DNA from: Bacteroides stercorirosoris
Lineage (GTDB): Bacteria; Bacteroidota; Bacteroidia; Bacteroidales; Bacteroidaceae
Direction: 5' to 3'
DNA: 64,000 nt
Assembly: GCF_900142015.1 (NCBI RefSeq)
Contig: NZ_FQZN01000011.1
Location: 95,921 to 159,920 of the forward strand
Below, one piece after another: positions 54,954-64,000 of this stretch. The notes under the pieces were generated by a model that saw only the letters and a program-made list of their open reading frames with translations, made no database searches and had not been told where the DNA came from. Position numbers and translations under genes: made by a program. Every line of letters starts with the position of its first letter. The first letter of the stretch is position 1.

Positions 54954-55607
54954 TCAATCCAACTTTATCCAGCCTTGAGCAACCGCCTTGACCACCATGT
55001 CTATTGCGTTTTTCGCCCCAAACTTACTGATAAGCCTCTTGCGAAATGTTTCTACAGTATTTTCTGAAATTTTTAATAATGCAGCAATCTCATGGGTATT
55101 CATACCTTTGGCCACTGCTTCCAGCACATCACGTTCGCGCCGCGTCGGAGCATCCTTAGGTTGCCAATCTGCCAATCCGGAACTCAATTTCTGAGAAATG
55201 GAAGCAAACCGCGGACAAGTATAGGGTTCTCCCCTAAGCACACTACGGATAGCCGCTACCAGTTCCGCAGGAGCCGATGCTTTCAGAATGACCGCATTTA
55301 CTCCACACTGTGCAAGACGATTCACCATCCATATTTCCTCATGCATCGTATTCACGATAATACGCGCCTGATCGTTCAACTCACGAATCTGGGTTATCAA
55401 ATCAAAGCCGGACACATCAGGAATACTGATATCCAGTATATATACATCATAATCACGTTCTTCAATCAGTTCCGCAGCCCGCTTTCCGGAAGTCACTGCG
55501 TCTGCCACAGTCACATCCGGCATTTTATTCACTATCTTACAGATACCTTCCAAAACCAGGCTATGGTCATCCACTACCAATAATTCCGCTTTCACATTCT
55601 TTTCCAT
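54954..55607 (-). CDS. NarL/LuxR-type response regulator
   Basis: 217 residues. The receiver domain (about 8-125) has the phospho-acceptor Asp in YDVYILDISIPDVSGFDL. The C-terminal LuxR-type HTH (TRRERDVLEAVAKGMNTHEI to FRKRLISKFG) binds DNA. It follows the TPR kinase by 7 bases, so the two form a two-component system. Target genes are not evident nearby. Confidence 0.93.
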   Translation of the reverse strand: MEKNVKAELLVVDDHSLVLEGICKIVNKMPDVTVADAVTSGKRAAELIEERDYDVYILDISIPDVSGFDLITQIRELNDQARIIVNTMHEEIWMVNRLAQCGVNAVILKASAPAELVAAIRSVLRGEPYTCPRFASISQKLSSGLADWQPKDAPTRRERDVLEAVAKGMNTHEIAALLKISENTVETFRKRLISKFGAKNAIDMVVKAVAQGWIKLD

Positions 55608-55614
55608 CGCTCGA

Positions 55615-57816
55615 TTAGATTAATACGTTTACTTTCAGCCGGGTTCCTTCGCCCGGGGCAGAAGTCAGTTCAACTTTAGCACCAATAGTTTCCGCCCGCT
55701 GCCAGATGGTGCGCAAGCCTATACCTTTGGTTTTCTTGCTCATATCAAACCCTTTTCCGTCGTCTGTAACAAGTATGGAAAGGTTATTGTTTTCCAGTGC
55801 CAAGTTCACACGCACACAAGCTGAACCGGCATATTTCACTGCATTGCTCACCGCTTCCTGAACAATACGATAACATTCGAATCCTATGAGTTTAGGCACA
55901 CTATTCCAGTCAACACCCTCTGTTGAATGATATTCCGCGTACATATTCTCCGGCAAAGACAGATGCAGCACATAGTCCGCCAGCATCTCATCAAGCGTAG
56001 CATACTGGAAAGCAGGCGGCATCAACTCATGCGAAAGTGTCCGCACTCGTTCACGGGTATTACTCAGCAAGTCCAACTGCTCACCCAGTCCCGGACTCTC
56101 CTCGGCGGAAATGGTACGTATATTCATCTCAAGCGCGAGCAGGCTGTTGCACACATCATCGTGCAATTCCGTTGCCATACGTCCGCGCTCACTTTCCAGT
56201 CCGTCAATATATTTTCGTGTCAGACGCAATTCCGTTTCTTTCTGGAGTTCAACGAACTGATGCTCTTTCTCACTGGCTGCACTTGCCAACAGAACAATTC
56301 TCGCCCTCTGGCGCTGACGTGCGTACAGCAAACCCAATAATAAAATGACCAGCAGCGAAATCACCGACCCTACTATGATGCGATGGCGCAACATATAGGT
56401 TTCCTGTTCCAACTGTTCTCTCTTCAGGGTAACAATCTCCAGCTCTTTCTCTTTCGTCTGATACTTCACAGAGAAGTCAGACAAATGTTCGGCATATTTC
56501 CTATTATTGGCAGAATCACGCAGAGCATAGGCTTTCTGAAGGTGTTTATAGGCAGAAGCATCATCATGAATAGCATGATAACACACAGACAAATTCAAGA
56601 AATAATCATAATCTTTTGTATCATATATTCCATGATCTATTAAATCAATCATTTTATGATAATAGCTAATAGCTTCCATAAATCGTCTATTAGCCTGTAG
56701 CAAAGGCGCTTTCGCTTCGTAATAACGAAAACGTTCCACATCAGTTTTTAACTCTCCTACCAGACCATCAAGTTTTCGCAAATAAACCATTGCAGAATCT
56801 GTTTGACCTAATTTTCGAAAAGCATTTGTTAAATGATTATAAGCCTCACATAAACGTCTTTCATTATTTACTTTTTGCAAAACAGGAAGTGCTTTTCTAA
56901 GCGTAGCAATGCTTTCTTCCCTTTTCCCTTCAATATTACACAGAATAGCTCCCAAATTGACATAGCAGATGCCTATCATCTGAGGAGTTCCTAACTTCAA
57001 AGCATATTTCAACGCTTTTTCTGAGAATGGTATAGCGTCTTTGGGACGCTTCCATTCACTGTATACAGTAGCAATATTTCCATAAATATAGGCAGCAATT
57101 CCAAAATTTCCTTGCGCTTCACATAAAGAAAGGGCCTGCTCAAAATAACGTATACAAGCATCTAAATTCTTTTTACGACGATAAATAGCTCCCAACTGAT
57201 TCAGATTCTCTATCAACATCGCTGTATCTTTCTCTAAGAAGGATTGCTCCTTCACTTTAAGAGTGTGAACCAATGCAGAATCTGTTTTTCCTTCAAAAAG
57301 AAACGAACTGGCATAATTAGTCAACATTGTTAAATATTGGTTCGACCTCTCCGGCATATTTTCAGCTATATATATCCCTTTTTTTAAATAATAACGGGCA
57401 GAATCATAACGCGTAGCTACATTATAGTAATAGCCGATATCACTGCATATAGCAACAGCATCTCCCATCTGTTTTGTCCTTTCTGCCAGTACAAGCGCTT
57501 TCCTTTTCCAATCAAAGCCACCAGGGAAGTCTCCTTTCATGAAATAAGCTTCACCGCTCCAGGAATAATATTCAAGGAAAGCATTCAAGGATTTATCCCG
57601 GATAGCTAACTGCCGAATAGAATCAGCATATACCAAAAGTACCTCCGGATACTCCTCAATTGTATAAAGATATCGGCAAACTGCAGAATAACCTTCCACA
57701 TTTTTTCTCTTTGCAGCTTCAAAGCACAATCTGATCAGCTCCCCATCATTTTGTGCTTCCAAACTTCCGTGAGGCAAAAATAATAACAGTATACACAGTA
57801 TTCTAATATTATTCAT
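55615..57816 (-). CDS. TPR-repeat sensor histidine kinase (HisKA_3 type)
   Basis: 733 residues from MNNIRILCILLLF (the frame opens 12 codons earlier). Signal peptide (SLEAQ) and an exported TPR-rich region (about 60-430; NQLGAIYRRKKNLDACIRYF, AYIYGNIATVYSEWKRPKDA). TM helix about 476-498. The HisKA_3 box is ATELHDDVCNSLLALEMNIR with the phospho-accepting His near 549. HATPase motifs: EAVSNAVKYAG and VTDDGKGFD. It phosphorylates the regulator at 54954-55607. The signal is unknown; TPRs suggest a protein or peptide partner. Confidence 0.92.
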   Translation of the reverse strand: MNNIRILCILLLFLPHGSLEAQNDGELIRLCFEAAKRKNVEGYSAVCRYLYTIEEYPEVLLVYADSIRQLAIRDKSLNAFLEYYSWSGEAYFMKGDFPGGFDWKRKALVLAERTKQMGDAVAICSDIGYYYNVATRYDSARYYLKKGIYIAENMPERSNQYLTMLTNYASSFLFEGKTDSALVHTLKVKEQSFLEKDTAMLIENLNQLGAIYRRKKNLDACIRYFEQALSLCEAQGNFGIAAYIYGNIATVYSEWKRPKDAIPFSEKALKYALKLGTPQMIGICYVNLGAILCNIEGKREESIATLRKALPVLQKVNNERRLCEAYNHLTNAFRKLGQTDSAMVYLRKLDGLVGELKTDVERFRYYEAKAPLLQANRRFMEAISYYHKMIDLIDHGIYDTKDYDYFLNLSVCYHAIHDDASAYKHLQKAYALRDSANNRKYAEHLSDFSVKYQTKEKELEIVTLKREQLEQETYMLRHRIIVGSVISLLVILLLGLLYARQRQRARIVLLASAASEKEHQFVELQKETELRLTRKYIDGLESERGRMATELHDDVCNSLLALEMNIRTISAEESPGLGEQLDLLSNTRERVRTLSHELMPPAFQYATLDEMLADYVLHLSLPENMYAEYHSTEGVDWNSVPKLIGFECYRIVQEAVSNAVKYAGSACVRVNLALENNNLSILVTDDGKGFDMSKKTKGIGLRTIWQRAETIGAKVELTSAPGEGTRLKVNVLI

Positions 57817-57839
57817 TGATATAAGATTTAGTAATAAGG

Positions 57840-57847
57840 CAAAAATA
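57840..57847 (-). promoter_or_regulatory. Candidate -7 box of the TPR kinase operon
   Basis: Minus-strand TATTTTTG, 24 bases upstream of the kinase start; -33 region weak. Confidence 0.35.
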
Positions 57848-57891
57848 GACAAAACATTAGTATTTACATATATTTATCTACTTTTTATCGC

Positions 57892-57920
57892 AAAAAAAAG
57901 GATGCCATAGCAGACACCCT
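57892..57920 (-). terminator. Terminator of the small exported peptide gene
   Basis: Stem AAGGGTGTC/GGCATCCTT with two G-U pairs and a 6-nt loop, followed on the minus strand by eight T. Confidence 0.65.
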
Positions 57921-57992
57921 TATTAATAATAGTGCAACCAAAGCACTATAGAAGTTCAATGTACAGATTATTGCCATCTTGCATTCACCTCT

Positions 57993-58226
57993 TCAAAATT
58001 TTAGCAAACGGATTAATGTTCTCTTACTCTTTTGAATATCTTGTCTGGGAGACATAACAGAATCAGCGCCTTGCTTCTTTAAAGATTGCGATTTAGAATA
58101 AAAAGATGGATTATCAATCACACTATTTACTTTCTTCCCTGTACTCAGTCTTGTATCTTTATCAGCATTACCTGCATAGGCAATAGCACAAATTAAAACA
58201 CATAAAAACAAAATACACTTTTTCAT
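57993..58226 (-). CDS. Small exported peptide, hypothetical
   Basis: 77 residues from MKKCILFLCVLICAIAYAG (an in-frame ATG at 58247 lacks a leader-like start). Signal peptide about 1-19; the mature part is about 58 residues, basic and Ser/Lys-rich (KDTRLSTGKKVNSVIDNPSF), ending KSKRTLIRLLKF. Ends with its own terminator, just upstream of the TPR kinase gene. Not recognised; it may be a signal, a stress peptide or an uncharacterised small periplasmic protein. Confidence 0.55.
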   Translation of the reverse strand: MKKCILFLCVLICAIAYAGNADKDTRLSTGKKVNSVIDNPSFYSKSQSLKKQGADSVMSPRQDIQKSKRTLIRLLKF

Positions 58227-58282
58227 ATTACTATAATTCAATATCAATCAAAAGGAAATTCCTGTATTCTCCCTTAAACATC

Positions 58283-59596
58283 CTACTTCTGACGGATATA
58301 AATATTTATCGGAGTTCCCGTCATATTCCACTTTTCACGCATCTTGTTTTCCAGGAAACGCTTATACGGCTCCTTCACATATTGCGGCAGATTAGCGAAA
58401 TATACGAAAGAAGGTACTCTCGTATTGGGCAACTGCGTAATATACTTAATCTTGATATATTTACCTTTGATTGCAGGAGGCGGATATGCCTCAATCAACG
58501 GAAGCATTTCTTCGTTTAAACGGGCGGTCGGGATACGGGTCATACGGTTATCATATACCATGCGTGCTTCTTCCAGCACCTTCAGAATGCGCTGTTTTGT
58601 CAAAGCCGAACCGAAGATGATAGGAAAATCAACAAACGGAGCAAAACGGCTGCGGATGGCATCTTCAAAAGTCTTCATCACCTTCACAGTCTTATCCTGC
58701 ACCAAGTCCCATTTATTCACTACCACTACCAAACCTTTGGCATTCTTCTGTATCAGAGAGAATATATTCAAATCCTGGCTTTCAACACCACGCGTAGCAT
58801 CCAGCATCAAGATGCAGACATCCGAATTCTCAATGGAACGGATGGAACGGATTACGGAATAATATTCCAAATCTTCATTCACCTTGCTTTTCTTACGGAT
58901 ACCGGCAGTATCTACCAGATAAAAATCAAATCCGAACTTATTGTAGCGGGTATAGATAGAGTCGCGTGTCGTGCCGGCAATCTCCGTCACGATGTTACGG
59001 TCTTCACCAATGAAAGCATTCACAATAGAAGACTTGCCTGCATTCGGACGTCCCACCACTGCAAAACGGGGAATATCCTCATCCAATATCTCATCCGTAT
59101 CTTTCTTAAACGTACCTACAATAAGGTCCATCATATCACCGGTTCCGCTACCCGTCATGGCCGAAATACAATAAGGATCACCCAATCCCAGCCTATAAAA
59201 TTCGGGAGCATTGTATTGCAGTTCCCCGTTATCGGTCTTATTGGCAATCAGCAACACCGGCTTTTGGGTGCGGCGCAAAATGGTTGCCACCTGCATATCG
59301 AGGTCAGTCACCCCGTTCATTACATCCACTACAAACAGAATCACGTCTGCTTCTTCCACAGCCATCAATACCTGCTTGCGTATCTCTTCTTCGAAAATAT
59401 CGTCAGAGTTCACCACCCATCCGCCGGTATCTACCACGGAGAACTCCTTCCCCAGCCATTCGGACTTACCGTACTGGCGGTCGCGTGTTGTTCCTGCTTC
59501 TTCGTTCACAATCGCCTGACGTGTTTTAGTCAAGCGGTTAAATAAAGTAGACTTTCCCACATTGGGGCGTCCTACGATTGCAACTAAATTTCCCAT
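58283..59596 (-). CDS. der: Der (EngA) double GTPase
   Basis: Ribosome (50S) assembly GTPase. 437 residues with two G domains: G1 [12 protein letters not shown] near 8 with VDTGGW and NKTD, and [12 protein letters not shown] near 182 with VDTAGI and NKWD. C-terminal KH-like domain. 46 bases after the era stop. Confidence 0.97.
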   Translation of the reverse strand: MGNLVAIVGRPNVGKSTLFNRLTKTRQAIVNEEAGTTRDRQYGKSEWLGKEFSVVDTGGWVVNSDDIFEEEIRKQVLMAVEEADVILFVVDVMNGVTDLDMQVATILRRTQKPVLLIANKTDNGELQYNAPEFYRLGLGDPYCISAMTGSGTGDMMDLIVGTFKKDTDEILDEDIPRFAVVGRPNAGKSSIVNAFIGEDRNIVTEIAGTTRDSIYTRYNKFGFDFYLVDTAGIRKKSKVNEDLEYYSVIRSIRSIENSDVCILMLDATRGVESQDLNIFSLIQKNAKGLVVVVNKWDLVQDKTVKVMKTFEDAIRSRFAPFVDFPIIFGSALTKQRILKVLEEARMVYDNRMTRIPTARLNEEMLPLIEAYPPPAIKGKYIKIKYITQLPNTRVPSFVYFANLPQYVKEPYKRFLENKMREKWNMTGTPINIYIRQK

Positions 59597-59642
59597 AGTT
59601 CACTCTCATTGTTTTTGCGACTATCACAGTCGTATGAATACT

Positions 59643-60524
59643 CTAATCCAGTTGATAACCAAAATTGCGCAGTTCCTTGTCCGAACTTCTCCAATCCTTA
59701 TCCACTTTCACAAACGTCTCCAGGAAAATCGTTTTCCCAAAGAACCTCTCCAAATCACGGCGAGCTTCGGTAGCCACTTTCTTCAATGCCTTACCCTGTT
59801 TGCCAATGATAATTCCTTTCTGCGAATCGCGCTCTACGTAAATCACAACGCTGATATGTATCTTCTTCGCATCCTCTTTGAACTGTTCCACCACTACCTC
59901 TACCGAATAGGGTATCTCTTTGTCGTAATACAACAGGATTTTCTCCCGGATAATCTCGGTCACAAAGAAACGCGCCGGCTTATCTGTCCATTGGTCTTTG
60001 TCGAAATAAGGAGGTGAATCGGGCAACAATTCCTTCACCCGCTTCATCACATACTCCACATTGAACTTTGTCGCCGCAGATATAGGAATGATTTCCGCCT
60101 TAGGCAGTAATTCCTTCCAGGCTTCCACCAGTTCCACCAGTTTTTCCTGGTTCGACAAGTCTATCTTGTTGATAAGCAGCAACACCGGAGTATCCATTTT
60201 CGCTACCTTCTCAACGAACTCATTATGCTTGTCAGGCGTCTCAACCACATCTGTCACATACAACAAAACATCCGCATCCGTCAGTGCCGAAGTAGAGAAA
60301 TTCAGCATAGACTCCTGCAACTTATACTGCGGTTTCAACACTCCCGGAGTATCCGAAAACACAATCTGCATATCATCCGTGTTATAAATGCCCATAATAC
60401 GGTGACGGGTTGTCTGCGCCTTGAAAGTAGCAATTGAAATCCGTTCGCCCACCAAGGCGTTCATCAACGTAGATTTTCCTACGTTCGGATTTCCCACGAT
60501 GTTTACAAAACCAGCTTTATGCAT
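59643..60524 (-). CDS. era: Era GTPase
   Basis: 16S rRNA maturation GTPase. 293 residues from MHKAGFVNIVG (frame opens to 60551). G motifs [18 protein letters not shown] and NKID; the C-terminal KH domain contains VIYVERDSQKGIIIGKQGKALK. Downstream of fabH, separated by a terminator-like hairpin. Confidence 0.97.
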   Translation of the reverse strand: MHKAGFVNIVGNPNVGKSTLMNALVGERISIATFKAQTTRHRIMGIYNTDDMQIVFSDTPGVLKPQYKLQESMLNFSTSALTDADVLLYVTDVVETPDKHNEFVEKVAKMDTPVLLLINKIDLSNQEKLVELVEAWKELLPKAEIIPISAATKFNVEYVMKRVKELLPDSPPYFDKDQWTDKPARFFVTEIIREKILLYYDKEIPYSVEVVVEQFKEDAKKIHISVVIYVERDSQKGIIIGKQGKALKKVATEARRDLERFFGKTIFLETFVKVDKDWRSSDKELRNFGYQLD

Positions 60525-60550
60525 CACATTCCTGTATTTTAGTTGAGACA

Positions 60551-60582
60551 AAAAAACGCATCGAAAATAGGATGCGTTTTTT
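60551..60582 (-). terminator. Terminator between fabH and era
   Basis: 9-bp stem AAACGCATC/GATGCGTTT, followed by a T run on both strands; partial termination would lower era/der expression relative to fabH. Confidence 0.75.
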
Positions 60583-60605
60583 CTTATTTATCAGTGTAAC
60601 GTTAG

Positions 60606-61610
60606 TTACTGTCTTTTTCCATCATATCCCCACTTCACGTAAACGGCTCCCCAGGTAAATCCTGCACCGAATGCCGTAAAGATCAGATTATCTCCCTTTT
60701 TCAGTTTATCCTCGAAATCCCACAGACAAAGCGGAAGCGTACCGGCACTTGTGTTACCGTAACGTTCGATATTAACCATTACTTTCTCTCGGGGAACTTC
60801 CAGGCGATGAGCTACCGCATCGATAATGCGCAAGTTTGCCTGATGAGGGATGATCCAGTCGATGTTATCTTTATCCAGATGATTTCTTTCTGCAATGGCT
60901 GCGCAAGCATCCGACATGTTCGATACAGCATACTTAAATACCGTACGGCCTTCCTGATAAAGAAAGTGCATGTGGTTGTCCACCGTGAAATAGGAAGGAG
61001 GACATACAGAGCCACCGGCTTTCATGTGCAAGAAAGGCAAACCTTTACCGTCTGTTCTCAGGATAGAGTCCATGACGCCAACGTCTTCTGTCGTAGGTTC
61101 CATCATAACCGCAGCCGCACCGTCACCAAAAATCGGACAAGTGGCACGTTCGGTATAATCCACCATAGACGACATTTTATCAGCGCCCACTAAGATAATC
61201 TTCTTATATCTTCCCGAACGGATAAAGTTAGCTCCGACTTCCAACAGATACAGAAAACCACTGCACGCAGCCTGCAAATCAAAAGCAAAAGCATGTTTTA
61301 ATCCGAGCTTGTCACACAGAATGGAAGCTGTAGAAGGGAAATGATAATCAGGAGTAGTAGTAGCGACCACTATCAGGTCGATATCATCAGGATCGGAACC
61401 AGTACGCTGCATCAACTGCTTAGCGGCCTTACGAGCCATGTACGAAGTACCCAGTCCCTCTTCGTTCAGGATATGTCTTTCCTTTACTCCGATACGGGTC
61501 ATAATCCATTCATCATTGGTATCTACCATTCTTGATATCTCGTCATTCGTCAAGATATAATCGGGTACATATCCACCGACTCCTGTAATTACTGCATTTA
61601 TTTTTTCCAT
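60606..61610 (-). CDS. fabH: 3-oxoacyl-ACP synthase III
   Basis: Starts fatty-acid synthesis by condensing acyl-CoA with malonyl-ACP. 334 residues. Active Cys116 in [16 protein letters not shown], His in [11 protein letters not shown], Asn in [14 protein letters not shown]-terminal [12 protein letters not shown]. Downstream of rpmF, a common bacterial neighbour pair. Confidence 0.97.
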   Translation of the reverse strand: MEKINAVITGVGGYVPDYILTNDEISRMVDTNDEWIMTRIGVKERHILNEEGLGTSYMARKAAKQLMQRTGSDPDDIDLIVVATTTPDYHFPSTASILCDKLGLKHAFAFDLQAACSGFLYLLEVGANFIRSGRYKKIILVGADKMSSMVDYTERATCPIFGDGAAAVMMEPTTEDVGVMDSILRTDGKGLPFLHMKAGGSVCPPSYFTVDNHMHFLYQEGRTVFKYAVSNMSDACAAIAERNHLDKDNIDWIIPHQANLRIIDAVAHRLEVPREKVMVNIERYGNTSAGTLPLCLWDFEDKLKKGDNLIFTAFGAGFTWGAVYVKWGYDGKRQ

Positions 61611-61648
61611 TAATCCTGCTTAAGTTAATGAATACCTAAACAACGGTA

Positions 61649-61684
61649 GTCTAAAAAGGTTTGCATTTACAAATCTTTTTAGAC
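61649..61684 (-). promoter_or_regulatory. Long hairpin between rpmF and fabH
   Basis: 15-bp stem GTCTAAAAAGATTTG/CAAACCTTTTTAGAC (one non-Watson-Crick pair in the + copy), loop 6 nt, with no T tract after it on the minus strand. Probably a processing or stability element in the mRNA. Confidence 0.55.
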
Positions 61685-61721
61685 ATCCGGCATTCAAGTA
61701 TATTCTTTATCAGGCTGCAAA

Positions 61722-61907
61722 TTAAACAGCAGCTTCTTTCTCAATAGCAAGCTTGCCTCTGTAATATCCGCAAGCGCCACACACAGTGTGATATACATGC
61801 CACTCGCCGCAATTCGGGCAAATAGCCAAAGTAGGAGCTACTGCTTTATCATGAGTTCTTCTCTTTGCAGTTCTTGTTTTAGACTGTCTTCTCTTAGGAT
61901 GTGCCAT
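61722..61907 (-). CDS. rpmF: 50S ribosomal protein L32
   Basis: 61 residues: basic N-terminus MAHPKRRQSKTRTAKRRTHD and a zinc ribbon ICPNCGEWHVYHTVCGACGYY. Length and the DUF177-rpmF order are standard. Confidence 0.97.
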   Translation of the reverse strand: MAHPKRRQSKTRTAKRRTHDKAVAPTLAICPNCGEWHVYHTVCGACGYYRGKLAIEKEAAV

Positions 61908-61919
61908 TTTTCTTAATCT

Positions 61920-62507
61920 TTAATTGTTATCTAATATTTTCTTTAATTCATTCCAACGCGGATCAATCTGCGTTTCCTCCACATCACCACTGTCCGGCAA
62001 TGCATCTTCACCTTCAATGAATATTTCATCTTCCGCATCATCTTCATCCGCCTTTGTACGCAGATGCTTGTGTAACTTGCTGCTCACAGCCTTGTTACAC
62101 TTTCCGGGAGCATGCACATGCTTCATCGGAATAGCCAATGCTATAAACTCATACATGAACCAAGCCACATTGATTTCCCCTTCTTCTTCAGGAATCACAA
62201 TGAGATTGTCACCTTCTTCAGCATACTCATGGCCAAACTTCACCATCAGCTTATCAGTAGAACTGACCGGTTGCTCCATATCGTCCAGACAACGGTCACA
62301 CGGTACCCATACCATGCCATCCGTCTGGAAGTTCAATTCGAAAGCACGAGATGTTTTCTTTACAACCAGTGTAACATTTACTTTGCCCTTCTGCACTTCC
62401 GGGCCATCAATGTTAGCAAAGAAAAGGTTATCCAGCACGAACTCATATTTACAAGAGTCTGCCTGCATGCCTTTCAAATCAATTTTGTATTTATCAAACT
62501 TTCCCAA
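61920..62507 (-). CDS. yceD: DUF177 (YceD-like) protein
   Basis: 195 residues. Conserved CDRCLDDMEQPV motif (with the paired Cys) and IALAIPMKHVH. The acidic C-terminal half is typical. In E. coli YceD is coded with rpmF and is linked to 23S rRNA/ribosome assembly. 12 bases before rpmF; first gene of the DUF177-rpmF-fabH-era-der cluster. Confidence 0.88.
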   Translation of the reverse strand: MGKFDKYKIDLKGMQADSCKYEFVLDNLFFANIDGPEVQKGKVNVTLVVKKTSRAFELNFQTDGMVWVPCDRCLDDMEQPVSSTDKLMVKFGHEYAEEGDNLIVIPEEEGEINVAWFMYEFIALAIPMKHVHAPGKCNKAVSSKLHKHLRTKADEDDAEDEIFIEGEDALPDSGDVEETQIDPRWNELKKILDNN

Positions 62508-62531
62508 AGCTTCTTTTATTTATTCGGGCGA

Positions 62532-62539
62532 CAAAGATA
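62532..62539 (-). promoter_or_regulatory. Candidate DUF177-rpmF -7 box
   Basis: Minus-strand TATCTTTG (TAnnTTTG), 25 bases before the DUF177 start. Confidence 0.5.
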
Positions 62540-62581
62540 CAAATAATTATCCTCATAATGTAGAAATTAGCGACGAAATAT

Positions 62582-63730
62582 TCATTTTTTAAGCTCTATT
62601 CTGAATATCGTCCCTTTATTTATCTCCGAATGCTTCACAAAAATGCGTCCGGAATGATACTCCACCACAATTCTGCGTGCTAACGAAAGTCCCAATCCCC
62701 ATCCTCTTTTCTTAGTGGTATATCCCGGAGCAAAAACTGTTTCAAAATTCCGTTTGTCAATTCCCTTTCCCGTATCGGCCACATCAATATACCAATATCT
62801 TGACGTTTCCTGCACCGAAATAACCAACGTTCCCACTCCTCCCATTGCATCAATGGCATTCTTGCAAAGATTCTCTATCACCCATTCAAACAAAGCTACA
62901 TTCAGCCTTACAGCCGGAAGGGTATCGGGTAGACGGGTTATGATTTTCACTTTGTCCGAAGTACGATGGGCAATATAGTCCGTCACCTTCTCCAATAACG
63001 CTTTTAGATCCGCATCTTCCAGTTCGGGGATAGAGCCTATTTTTGAAAAGCGGTTGGCAATCATTTGCAAACGCTCCACATCTTCCGCCATAGCGGGGAT
63101 CAGATCATCCTGCGGATATTGTGACTTCAACAATTCCGTCCATGCCATGAGTGAAGAAATAGGAGTTCCCAACTGATGGGCTGTCTCTTTGGAAAGCCCT
63201 ACCCACACTTTATTCTGCTCCGCTTTCTTGGAACTCAATAAGGCAAAAATGGCAATCAAGACAAAGATGAGTACTACTGCCAATTGCACATAAGGATAGA
63301 CAGCAAGGCGGGTAAGCATCAGGGAAGGGCCATAATATACATTCAGATAATCACCGTCATCATTCAGATCGATACGGATGCAATGACCTTCACGGTCGAA
63401 GTGACTCAGTTTCTCTTTCAGGGCGACTATCGTATCGGAAGAAGATAGTTCAATGTTTCTGTAAGTCTGTACCTCACCAGCCTGATCGGCTACAATCACC
63501 GGAATGGTATGATTGGCATTCAACACTTTCAGCACCATCGTCAGGTCAGTATTTCCATCAGCAGTTTGCAAATTCTTCATCGCTTCCGCCCACACTTCCA
63601 TACGCACCCGTTCTTCAGCAGATAAATCACTTATCAGAGAATGGGAGACATAAAGGGAAGCAATGGCTATTATTATGGCAGCCAATACCAACCAGAATTT
63701 TATCGGACGGATTTGTTTTATAAAGTGCAT
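62582..63730 (-). CDS. Membrane sensor histidine kinase
   Basis: 382 residues. Two TM helices (about 12-30 and 145-165) flank a periplasmic sensor region. HisKA-type H-box SKETAHQLGTPISSLMAW; ATPase motifs ENLCKNAIDAMGG, DTGKGID and GWGLGLSLARRIV. No response regulator is beside it (orphan). Separated from the 5S rRNA by a repeat and a terminator. Signal unknown. Confidence 0.92.
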   Translation of the reverse strand: MHFIKQIRPIKFWLVLAAIIIAIASLYVSHSLISDLSAEERVRMEVWAEAMKNLQTADGNTDLTMVLKVLNANHTIPVIVADQAGEVQTYRNIELSSSDTIVALKEKLSHFDREGHCIRIDLNDDGDYLNVYYGPSLMLTRLAVYPYVQLAVVLIFVLIAIFALLSSKKAEQNKVWVGLSKETAHQLGTPISSLMAWTELLKSQYPQDDLIPAMAEDVERLQMIANRFSKIGSIPELEDADLKALLEKVTDYIAHRTSDKVKIITRLPDTLPAVRLNVALFEWVIENLCKNAIDAMGGVGTLVISVQETSRYWYIDVADTGKGIDKRNFETVFAPGYTTKKRGWGLGLSLARRIVVEYHSGRIFVKHSEINKGTIFRIELKK

Positions 63731-63826
63731 ATACGTAAATAAGGCGTAAACTTACGGTATATAAACGGAAAAACAAAGGAAATATTATACCTGAATTCTG
63801 ATAAGCGTATCATTTTTCAAAGGTGT

Positions 63827-63883
63827 GATTCTCTCCTACCACCTCCCCCTTCGGGTACTCCTCCTCCCGGGAGGAGGAGAATC
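63827..63883. repeat. GC-rich fold-back element with a 22-bp perfect palindrome
   Basis: GATTCTC (63827-63833) pairs with GAGAATC (63877-63883), and 63858-63879 (CTCCTCCTCCC and its mate) is a perfect 22-bp palindrome. It lies just past the rRNA operon terminator. Probably a dispersed Bacteroides intergenic repeat. Confidence 0.6.
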
Positions 63884-63910
63884 GGTATAGTTTTCAAAAT
63901 GGTGTAAATA

Positions 63911-63943
63911 CAAAAAGCCCCCACATCTTTCGATATGGAGGCT
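63911..63943 (-). terminator. rRNA operon terminator
   Basis: 12-bp stem AGCCTCCATATC/GATGTGGGGGCT (three G-U pairs) with a GAAA tetraloop followed by TTTTT on the minus strand, 12 bases after the 5S end. Confidence 0.85.
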
Positions 63944-63954
63944 TCTCTGAAAAA

Positions 63955-64000
63955 ACGGCGACTACCTACTCTCCCACTTGACGCAGTACCATCGGCGTGA
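63955..64000 (-). rRNA. rrf: 5S rRNA (partial, 3' end)
   Basis: Read on the minus strand: CGATGGTACTGCG followed by GTGGGAGAGTAGGTAGTCGCCG, the conserved 3' third of bacterial 5S rRNA. The 5' part lies beyond the window edge, so the rRNA operon runs leftward and ends here. The 3' end is approximate. Confidence 0.9.

Overview
The window is a stretch of a Bacteroides-type chromosome (Bacteroidetes). Evidence: promoter candidates of the TTTG-N19-TAnnTTTG form used by the Bacteroidetes primary sigma factor, weak or absent Shine-Dalgarno sequences, a SusC/SusD outer-membrane glycan uptake locus, GH92/GH78/GH116-type enzymes, an FGHS-family sugar symporter and several Bacteroides-style intergenic repeat families. 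Most genes are on the minus strand. Both edges cut genes: asnS lacks its C-terminus at base 1, and a 5S rRNA gene (3' end of an rRNA operon) runs off the right edge.

Layout. 1-4080: asnS, an RluB-like pseudouridine synthase with a long Gly/Arg/Tyr-rich disordered arm, and purB. 4368-9751: a sugar cassette (FucP-like symporter, amidohydrolase, zinc dehydrogenase, L-galactose/L-fucose-dehydrogenase-like aldo-keto reductase) divergent from a LacI regulator; an inverted repeat overlaps the -33 box of the LacI promoter. 9798-9974: two identical tRNA-Val(UAC) genes with a consensus promoter and a terminator. 10159-12360: a GH78-like secreted enzyme. 12516-15976: carB, preceded by a 38-codon leader ORF whose stop codon lies in the 5' arm of an intrinsic terminator, an arrangement like enterobacterial pyrBI/pyrE attenuation. 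16540-19650: an HU-like protein, trpS and an OmpA-family protein. 20125-27947: an envelope/repair cluster (mutL, small membrane protein, OstA/LptA-like protein, SurA-type PPIase, lipoprotein, a third PPIase), followed by guaB.

29791-45492 is a polysaccharide utilization locus: GH92 mannosidase, GxGYxYP protein, DUF3823 lipoprotein, SusD, SusC, GH116-like enzyme, and an unusual one-component membrane regulator (LamG-like and kelch-like periplasmic part, one TM segment, cytoplasmic SARP/BTAD-like part) instead of a hybrid two-component system or ECF sigma/anti-sigma pair. 45598-54719: recQ, clpX-clpP, tig, a small RRM protein, lptB and a MlaE/MlaF-type ABC pair. 54954-58226: a NarL-type response regulator, a TPR histidine kinase and a small exported peptide. 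58283-63730: a DUF177-rpmF-fabH-era-der cluster and another histidine kinase.

The most unusual signals are non-coding: (1) the carB leader peptide/terminator; (2) four separate intergenic arrays of degenerate 21-23 bp units, about two helical turns per unit, several with palindromic cores, each next to a housekeeping gene; (3) a 198-bp fold-back element; (4) the membrane-bound SARP-like regulator of the PUL. Identities come from reading motifs only; no database search was possible.
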